A stretch of DNA of 56,435 nucleotides, from assembly GCA_947175285.1 (NCBI GenBank), contig CAMWMM010000001.1, positions 1 through 56,435 on the forward strand, written 5' to 3'. The notes under the pieces were generated by a model. That model saw only the letters and a list, made by a program, of their open reading frames with translations. It ran no database searches and was not told the origin of the DNA. How positions within the stretch are numbered: position 1 is the first letter of the stretch; each line of letters opens with the position of its first letter. The stretch is from an uncultured Lachnospiraceae bacterium. GTDB lineage: Bacteria; Bacillota_A; Clostridia; Lachnospirales; Lachnospiraceae. This document shows positions 51,762 to 56,435 of the stretch, one piece after another. Position numbers and translations under genes: made by a program.

Positions 51762-52754
51762 ATGAGATTATTTCAGGGAAAAACAGTGATGGGAGTTCTC
51801 ATTGGTCTGCTTGCATTGGCGAATCCGATCATGGTACAGGCGTATGGGGAATCATCGTATAAAACGCGGTATGAAGTACCGCCGGAAGAGCAGGATGACT
51901 ATGTGGTGGTTACGCAGAACCTTGGCGAATATGAGGTCTGTGAGGGCGATAGCTTATGGAACATTTCAGAAAGGCTGTTAGGAACCAGTGATTATTATCT
52001 GCAGCTTGCCGAGCAAAATGCAGATATGATCGCCAATCCTGATCTGATCTATCCCCAGATGCATCTTCAGATTAAACGGAATGTCTATGTCAAAAAGCGG
52101 ACAGGCATAAACGGGATAAAAACGCCGGAGTACCGCTTTGGAATACCTGACGGATGGAGCGTGGGATTACTGGAATCAGGTGGTGTCTATGCAACTTGCT
52201 CCCTGTTAGGCGATGGCATGAATGTGGTCTGTATGATTCGCGACAAGGATCAGACAGGCGAATCGACGCTGTCAGACTGGGAGCACAGTCAGCAGAAGAT
52301 TCAGGATTATGTAGGGAAAAACTATGCTGGGCAGATTTCGGATCTGGCTTTTTACGATTATCAAACGGAGGACGGAAGGAATCTGCACCTGTTTTCCTAC
52401 ATCTATACGATTGACGGAGAAAAGTATGGTTATCGGGGCGGTCTGGATATCTATGTTTGTCAGGGAATCTGTCAGACAGAGCATATTCAGGCAGAGTTCA
52501 CGGGGTTTGACATGGAGGAGGGGATACAGGATATCGTTCTTTATATGCTTGCAAGCTTTGAGGAATTTTCAGGGGCAGCTTCTGTGAACGGTTATAATGT
52601 AGCGATCGTACCCTCGGAGCCGTGGGAGCTTGCTGGTATCCACAATCCCTTTGTATGGATAGACGAGTATTTCAACGCAGTATTTGGTAAGATTGCAAAG
52701 AAAAATACACCAGCACAGGAAAAAACTGCAAGAGAACGAATCCTCGATCTCTGA
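51762..52754 (+). CDS. Exported LysM-domain protein
   Basis: 330 residues. Signal peptide MRLFQGKTVMGVLIGLLALA with a likely cleavage after VQAYG. A LysM module spans about 54-107: YEVCEGDSLWNISERLLGTS, LAEQNADMIANPDLIYPQM and HLQIKR, binding peptidoglycan or chitin-type glycans. The rest (about 115-330) has an alternating beta-rich pattern (FGIPDGWSVGLLESGGVYAT) and no family I recognise. It ends with a charged tail (AKKNTPAQEKTARERILDL). Cell-wall attached and presumably involved in wall-related binding. Confidence 0.8.
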   Translation: MRLFQGKTVMGVLIGLLALANPIMVQAYGESSYKTRYEVPPEEQDDYVVVTQNLGEYEVCEGDSLWNISERLLGTSDYYLQLAEQNADMIANPDLIYPQMHLQIKRNVYVKKRTGINGIKTPEYRFGIPDGWSVGLLESGGVYATCSLLGDGMNVVCMIRDKDQTGESTLSDWEHSQQKIQDYVGKNYAGQISDLAFYDYQTEDGRNLHLFSYIYTIDGEKYGYRGGLDIYVCQGICQTEHIQAEFTGFDMEEGIQDIVLYMLASFEEFSGAASVNGYNVAIVPSEPWELAGIHNPFVWIDEYFNAVFGKIAKKNTPAQEKTARERILDL

Positions 52755-52841
52755 TGCAATCTCATTTTGCAGTCCATACCTGAAAAACTGCGATTCGTAC
52801 CAAATGTATTTTTTCAACAGATATTTTAGTATAATACAAAA

Positions 52842-53090
52842 GAATTGCGGCGGCACAGGAGCTGCGCGGCATGGGCAGCAAGGGGAGGATCATTTTCCTC
52901 ACCATGTCTAGGGAGCACACGCCGGATGCCTTTGGCGTGGAGGCGTCACAGTATCTGGTAAAACCAATTTCGGAACAAATGCTGTTCCCAGTACTGGATA
53001 AGCTGCTGGAAGATATGGGGAAGCGTGCAGGAAATATCTGCTGCTGCGCATTGAGGGAAAGATACTTTGGATATTATTGCGACGAGAATG
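52842..53090 (+). pseudogene. Remnant of a LytTR-family response regulator
   Basis: From about 52842 the frame reads RIAAAQELRGMGSKGRIIFL, TMSREHTPDAFGVEASQYLV, KPISEQMLFPVLDKLLEDM, which is the C-terminal half of a receiver domain with the conserved Lys-Pro. Near 53030 the sense shifts frame to KYLLLRIEGKILWILL, the start of a LytTR DNA-binding domain. The N-terminal aspartate half and the DNA-binding remainder are missing. It is a decayed two-component regulator. Confidence 0.65.
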
Positions 53091-53206
53091 AGGTGTTTCT
53101 GCTGCTAATTCTGGGTAAGCTGGTTTTTCCTTTCAGCGTCCTGTGTCCGCAGATGTCATTGCTCTCTTTTTCGATGCTTTTTTGTGGAATGATGTTCCGC
53201 AGGGAA

Positions 53207-53653
53207 TCAAGAAACCGTCTGTCTGCAGCTTTTGATATCTTCCGGCATACCGGTAAAGGTTCGAGATCGACTTGCCCATGGGAATCCAGCGTTTAGATGT
53301 CGTACCGTCAAGGTAATTACATCTTTATAGACTTTGAATTTTCTGGGGTCATTAATTGTCATTTCAATGCGCAGGCTGCTGAACTTTATTTTGAATTCAA
53401 TCCTCCAGCCTTCTGGGCGATTCCGGTAATCGGAGGCAGCTTCTCCCTGAAACTTTGTATAATCCGTTGATACTTCATAAAATTTTGCTAATTCGATGAT
53501 ATTCCTATGGGGTATTTCTTTATAATCATCAGATTCATAAGAGCCAAGCGTGGAAGCAGGAATTTTTGTCTGCTGTGACAGTTGTTCTAAGGTCATTCCC
53601 TTTTCCACACGAGGTCTTTTAAGCGTTCCTGTATGCTTAATTGTGTTTTTCAT
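53207..53653 (-). CDS. XRE-family DNA-binding regulator with eroded C-terminus
   Basis: 148 residues on the reverse strand. LKRPRVEKGMTLEQLSQQTK, IPASTLGSYESDDYKEIPHR and NIIELAKFYEVSTDYTKF form a normal helix-turn-helix (about 11-66). The sequence after it (RPEGWRIEFKIKFSSLRIEM and on) does not look like the usual continuation and may be read-through into unrelated or frameshifted DNA. AAGGAG is well placed before the ATG at 53653. Possibly a repressor left over from a mobile element. The opposite-strand fragment of LytTR regulator lies downstream. Confidence 0.6.
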   Translation of the reverse strand: MKNTIKHTGTLKRPRVEKGMTLEQLSQQTKIPASTLGSYESDDYKEIPHRNIIELAKFYEVSTDYTKFQGEAASDYRNRPEGWRIEFKIKFSSLRIEMTINDPRKFKVYKDVITLTVRHLNAGFPWASRSRTFTGMPEDIKSCRQTVS

Positions 53654-54118
53654 AGATAAATCTCTCCTTTACGAAAACAGAATACCATACAAATAAGGAT
53701 TCCTACCGAAAATTTCCAGCATGATAGAAAAAATCTGTTTTTAGGAAAATTTATGACATGGCGGCTATGGAACTAAAGTTCCAAGGGAAAGCAGGGCGTT
53801 TTGTTAGATAATGACGGTACAACTGAATGACTGTCCAAGCTGATATAAACCGCCAAGACCTTTTTAAAGCAATTTGAGCGCCAATATTGGACGACACAGC
53901 GCCGACAAGGGCTGCCTGTCAGGAGAAACAGTGAGGGAAGAACAGCAATAATAGAAAACTGTCCAAGATTGGGAAACCAAGAACATTAAGTGAAGTACAG
54001 CTTAGACATTTGCAGGAGCTACAGAATAAAGTGTAAAAGTTCCCAATCTTGAAGAGAGTGTGTACAAATACAATAAATACTTTAACCTAAAAAATTGCCT
54101 GATATAAAAGCATGAAAA
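53654..54118. other. Remnant-rich intergenic region
   Basis: 465 bases without an intact gene. A short + strand fragment, KLSKIGKPRTLSEVQLRHL at 53956-54033, ends with a stop and looks like the tail of a lost protein. CAAGATTGGGAA (53964-53975) and TTCCCAATCTTG (54041-54052) form an inverted repeat around it. These look like leftovers of a mobile element. No tRNA or attachment site is recognised. Confidence 0.4.
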
Positions 54119-54979
54119 TCACAATTTCATTTTTCTAAATTTTGAAGGTGTTATACCTTCTATTTTTTTAAATACTTGAATGAAATAGACAGAATCTGAA
54201 AATCCTGTCTGGCGGCTGATATCTTCAATAGATAAATCAGTTGCTTTCAGAAGATATTTAGCAGTGTAGATACGTAGCTGTGTTATATATTCATGCGGGG
54301 CAAAACCAGTATACTCTTTAAAGCATCGAGTCATATGTGTTCGGCTTAGACCAAAATGATGAGATAATTCGTCCGCAGTAAGGTTTTTCATGTAATTTGC
54401 CTGTATGTATGAAACTATTTTTTCAATAACTTCAGAAGTATTGCGAGTTTTGCTTTGGGCAATCAAAAGGTTTGTCAAAAGCATATAAAATGTGCAGGAG
54501 ACCTCATATTCCATATATGAGGAAACTTTTTGTGTGCATTGTAATATATGCATTTGTAGAGGTTCAAAGTTTGAGAACAGGGCATCAGTAAATTTAACAT
54601 TGCCGGATAGCAGGTAGGCTTGAACAAGTGGTGTTGCGGGTGCGCCGTTGAAACAGAGGCATGTGCTAACCCAATTATAGCTGCTGGTTTGATAATAATA
54701 TTTTTGACGACAGTCAATCAGACAGCCATCTCCCTTTTTAAGCAGATAACTTCGTCCATTATATTTTAAGTAACCTTCTCCGTCTAATATATAACGGACT
54801 TCATAAAATTCCTGATTATTTCCTTCGGTGTAATAGTCGTAAGATGTTTTCAAAAGGGAAAAAGATTCAGGATAAATTAAGGTTTCTTTTGCTTTGCTGC
54901 TTACAATAAAGTTAGGAAGGATTTGTTCTGTTCCATAAGTAAAAGAATGGTTAATTAACGGTAAAAAATTGTAGTTCAT
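54119..54979 (-). CDS. AraC-family transcriptional regulator
   Basis: About 286 residues on the reverse strand, start at 54979 where AAGGCGG lies eight bases upstream; an ATG six codons earlier lacks a site. The N-terminal half is a cupin-like sensor (FYEVRYILDGEGYLKYNGRS, YLLKKGDGCLIDC). The C-terminal half has two helix-turn-helix motifs: LTADELSHHFGLSRTHMTRC and IEDISRQTGFSDSVYFIQVF with the AraC hallmark tail EGITPSKFRKMKL. It is divergent from the PTS-like gene and probably controls it, sensing a sugar. Confidence 0.92.
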   Translation of the reverse strand: MNYNFLPLINHSFTYGTEQILPNFIVSSKAKETLIYPESFSLLKTSYDYYTEGNNQEFYEVRYILDGEGYLKYNGRSYLLKKGDGCLIDCRQKYYYQTSSYNWVSTCLCFNGAPATPLVQAYLLSGNVKFTDALFSNFEPLQMHILQCTQKVSSYMEYEVSCTFYMLLTNLLIAQSKTRNTSEVIEKIVSYIQANYMKNLTADELSHHFGLSRTHMTRCFKEYTGFAPHEYITQLRIYTAKYLLKATDLSIEDISRQTGFSDSVYFIQVFKKIEGITPSKFRKMKL

Positions 54980-55059
54980 AATATCAACCGCCTTCATATA
55001 GTTCAGAATTGATGTTTTGCAATTCTTTTTCCTATATGAGTATAAGATGGAATACCGTA

Positions 55060-55098
55060 TAATGCAAGTACAATCAAAAAAAGAAAAAATAATGCAAG
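55060..55098. promoter_or_regulatory. Direct repeats in the AraC/PTS intergenic region
   Basis: TAATGCAAG occurs at 55060-55068 and again at 55090-55098, exactly 30 bases apart (about three helical turns), as expected for direct half-sites of an AraC-type dimer. The first copy overlaps a TATAAT-like sequence (TATAATG). Confidence 0.45.
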
Positions 55099-55143
55099 GT
55101 ATAAAATTTATGTTTTGATTTTATATGGCAAAAAGGAGAAGTT

Positions 55144-56181
55144 ATGAGTGTAAAAGATTTTTTAAAAAAGAAGGATATTGTTATCTCGCCCAAGCGGTAT
55201 GGTATTGATGCGTTGTCCCAAATGGCTCAGGCAGTATTTGCTTCATTGCTGATTGGTTTAATATTTAAAACAATTGGGGAGCAAGGACAAAATTTGATGG
55301 GGGAATATAAAATCTTTACTTATTTTATTGAATTGGGGAACTTTGCCATGAAACAGGTTGGAGCTTCCATTGGCATAGCAGTTGCATGGGCATTAAAGGC
55401 ACCGCCGCTTGTGATGTTTACAAGTGCTGTGACGGGGGCACTTGGGGCTAGTATTGGCGGTGAAGCAGCAGCGCTTGTTTCCGCAATTGTGGGAGCAGAA
55501 TTTGGTAAAGCAGTATCAAAGGAAACGAATGTTGACATTCTTGTTACACCGGGAGTTACGCTTTTTGCTGGAGGATTGACAGCGACTTTTATAGGTCCCG
55601 CTGTAAAGCTGATGATGAGTGGAATAGGATTGGTAATTATGAAAGCTACTGAACTGCAGCCCTTTTTCATGGGAATGATTGTATCAGTAATTGTGGGGCT
55701 GGTTCTAACATCACCGCTTTCCAGTACGGCACTGTGCATTATGCTGAATTTGTCAGGAATATCCGCGGGTGCGGCGGCTGTTGGCTGTTGCGCACAGATG
55801 GTTGGATTTTCCGCGACAGGTTATAGGGATTGTAAGATGGGCGGAGTAATGGCAATGGGACTTGGTTCTTCCATGTTCCAGTTTCCAAATATATTGAAAA
55901 ATCCTTGGATTCTATTGCCGCCAACTCTGTCTTCTATCATTATAGCGCCAATTGCTACTTGCATCTTGAAGACAACCAATACATCAGCAGGTGCAGGGAT
56001 GGGTACTTGTGGATTTGTTGGACAGATTTTTACATTTACTGATATGGGGATAAATGCACGATCTATTATATCGGTAGCTTTATTGCATTTCGTTTTACCG
56101 ATTTGCTTATCTTTATTTTTTGATTGGATTTTAAGGAAAAAAGGAAAGATAAAAACTGGAGATTATTATTTTGCGTTATGA
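55144..56181 (+). CDS. PTS EIIC_2-family membrane transporter
   Basis: 345 residues, about ten membrane helices. YGIDALSQMAQAVFASLLIG, AWALKAPPLVMFTSAVTGAL, GASIGGEAAALVSAIVGAEF, TPGVTLFAGGLTATFIGPAV and VVGCCAQ-like AAAVGCCAQMVGFSATGYRD match the PTS_EIIC_2 family, a glycine-rich EIIC-type channel. No EIIA or EIIB gene is in view, so phosphorylation coupling and substrate are unknown. GGAGAAG precedes the ATG. It is divergently transcribed from the AraC regulator. Confidence 0.8.
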   Translation: MSVKDFLKKKDIVISPKRYGIDALSQMAQAVFASLLIGLIFKTIGEQGQNLMGEYKIFTYFIELGNFAMKQVGASIGIAVAWALKAPPLVMFTSAVTGALGASIGGEAAALVSAIVGAEFGKAVSKETNVDILVTPGVTLFAGGLTATFIGPAVKLMMSGIGLVIMKATELQPFFMGMIVSVIVGLVLTSPLSSTALCIMLNLSGISAGAAAVGCCAQMVGFSATGYRDCKMGGVMAMGLGSSMFQFPNILKNPWILLPPTLSSIIIAPIATCILKTTNTSAGAGMGTCGFVGQIFTFTDMGINARSIISVALLHFVLPICLSLFFDWILRKKGKIKTGDYYFAL

Positions 56182-56350
56182 TTTAATAACATATAAAAAG
56201 CGTAATATGTGTAGCAGTTAAATATATTCAGCGTTAAAGGTAGGAGAGCGTTTGCAGGCAGAAAACCAATGAACGCTTTTCAGCCTTTAATGATACACTG
56301 TCGTTCTCCACCAGTTTGGACTTCGTTTCAGATGCAGTCAGTTTTTAGAA
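56182..56350 (+). other. Intergenic region with inverted repeats, no gene seen
   Basis: About 170 bases after the PTS gene. TTAAAGG and CCTTTAA, and GGAGAGCG and CGTTCTCC, can pair to a branched hairpin around 56230-56315, so a structured terminator or small RNA is possible. No clear U-run follows and no open frame is convincing. Confidence 0.3.
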
Positions 56351-56365
56351 ATGGAGGACAGAACA

Positions 56366-56435
56366 TTGACAGATAAAGACGATAAGACAGTGCGGCAGTT
56401 TGTACTATTCTGCCGGACAGCTTTGATGTATGAAA
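56366..56435 (+). CDS. Start of an unidentified gene, cut by the window end
   Basis: TTG at 56366 follows GGAGG at eight bases; an in-frame ATG at 56351 overlaps the site and is unlikely. The 23 visible residues (MTDKDDKTVRQFVLFCRTAL...) are charged and helical, possibly a regulator or sigma-like protein. Too short to name. Confidence 0.4.
   Translation, partial: MTDKDDKTVRQFVLFCRTALMYE

Overview
The window reads as a chromosomal segment of an anaerobic, low-to-moderate GC Bacillota, most likely a gut Lachnospiraceae relative. Supporting signs are strong AGGAGG-type ribosome binding sites, type III glutamine synthetase, an Rpn-type nuclease relic, an AraC/PTS pair and the codon style. The genus cannot be read from the sequence. 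Almost everything up to 53 kb lies on the + strand.

Bases 1-34.6 kb: a very long AT-rich, co-directional glycan locus. It holds about eleven glycosyltransferases (GT2, GT4, GT32 and RgpF types), two DegT aminotransferases, an AsnB-type amidotransferase, a PIG-L deacetylase with a WbqC partner, about six SAM methyltransferases, a pyruvyl-transferase-like protein, a CDP-glycerol phosphotransferase-like protein, and two intact plus one broken sulfotransferase-like proteins. It opens with a CysQ/PAP phosphatase. A small Rossmann-like module (YGxGxxG ... DN) recurs in about eleven proteins, fused to enzymes of different classes or standing alone, twice behind an N-terminal membrane helix. No flippase, polymerase, ABC exporter or priming transferase is present. 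The locus is scarred by a 129-bp MITE-like insertion with an 8-bp target duplication, a 185-bp palindromic element, frameshifts and a duplicated gene-start relic.

Bases 34.8-35.7 kb: a decayed Rpn-family nuclease gene and a strong terminator mark the boundary.

Bases 35.8-42.5 kb: a visibly more GC-rich sulfate operon, sbp-cysT-cysD-cysNC-cysW-cysA. It imports sulfate and makes PAPS. No APS/PAPS reductase or sulfite reductase is present. With CysQ and the sulfotransferase-like genes, the simplest reading is a dedicated sulfation pathway: sulfate uptake, APS, PAPS, a sulfated surface glycan, and removal of PAP. This is the main discovery candidate of the window.

Bases 42.5-52.8 kb: ordinary genes. 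These are a protein of unknown function, a TrmR-like O-methyltransferase with a U32 (TrhP-like) protein for tRNA wobble uridine modification, glutamine synthetase III, an exported protein, a small membrane protein, an ArsB/SLC13-type transporter, a cytidylate-kinase-like protein and a LysM protein.

Bases 52.8-56.4 kb: a decayed LytTR response regulator, a reverse-strand XRE regulator with an eroded C-terminus, remnants, then a divergent AraC regulator / PTS EIIC-like transporter pair and the start of one more gene. No tRNA, rRNA or CRISPR array was seen.
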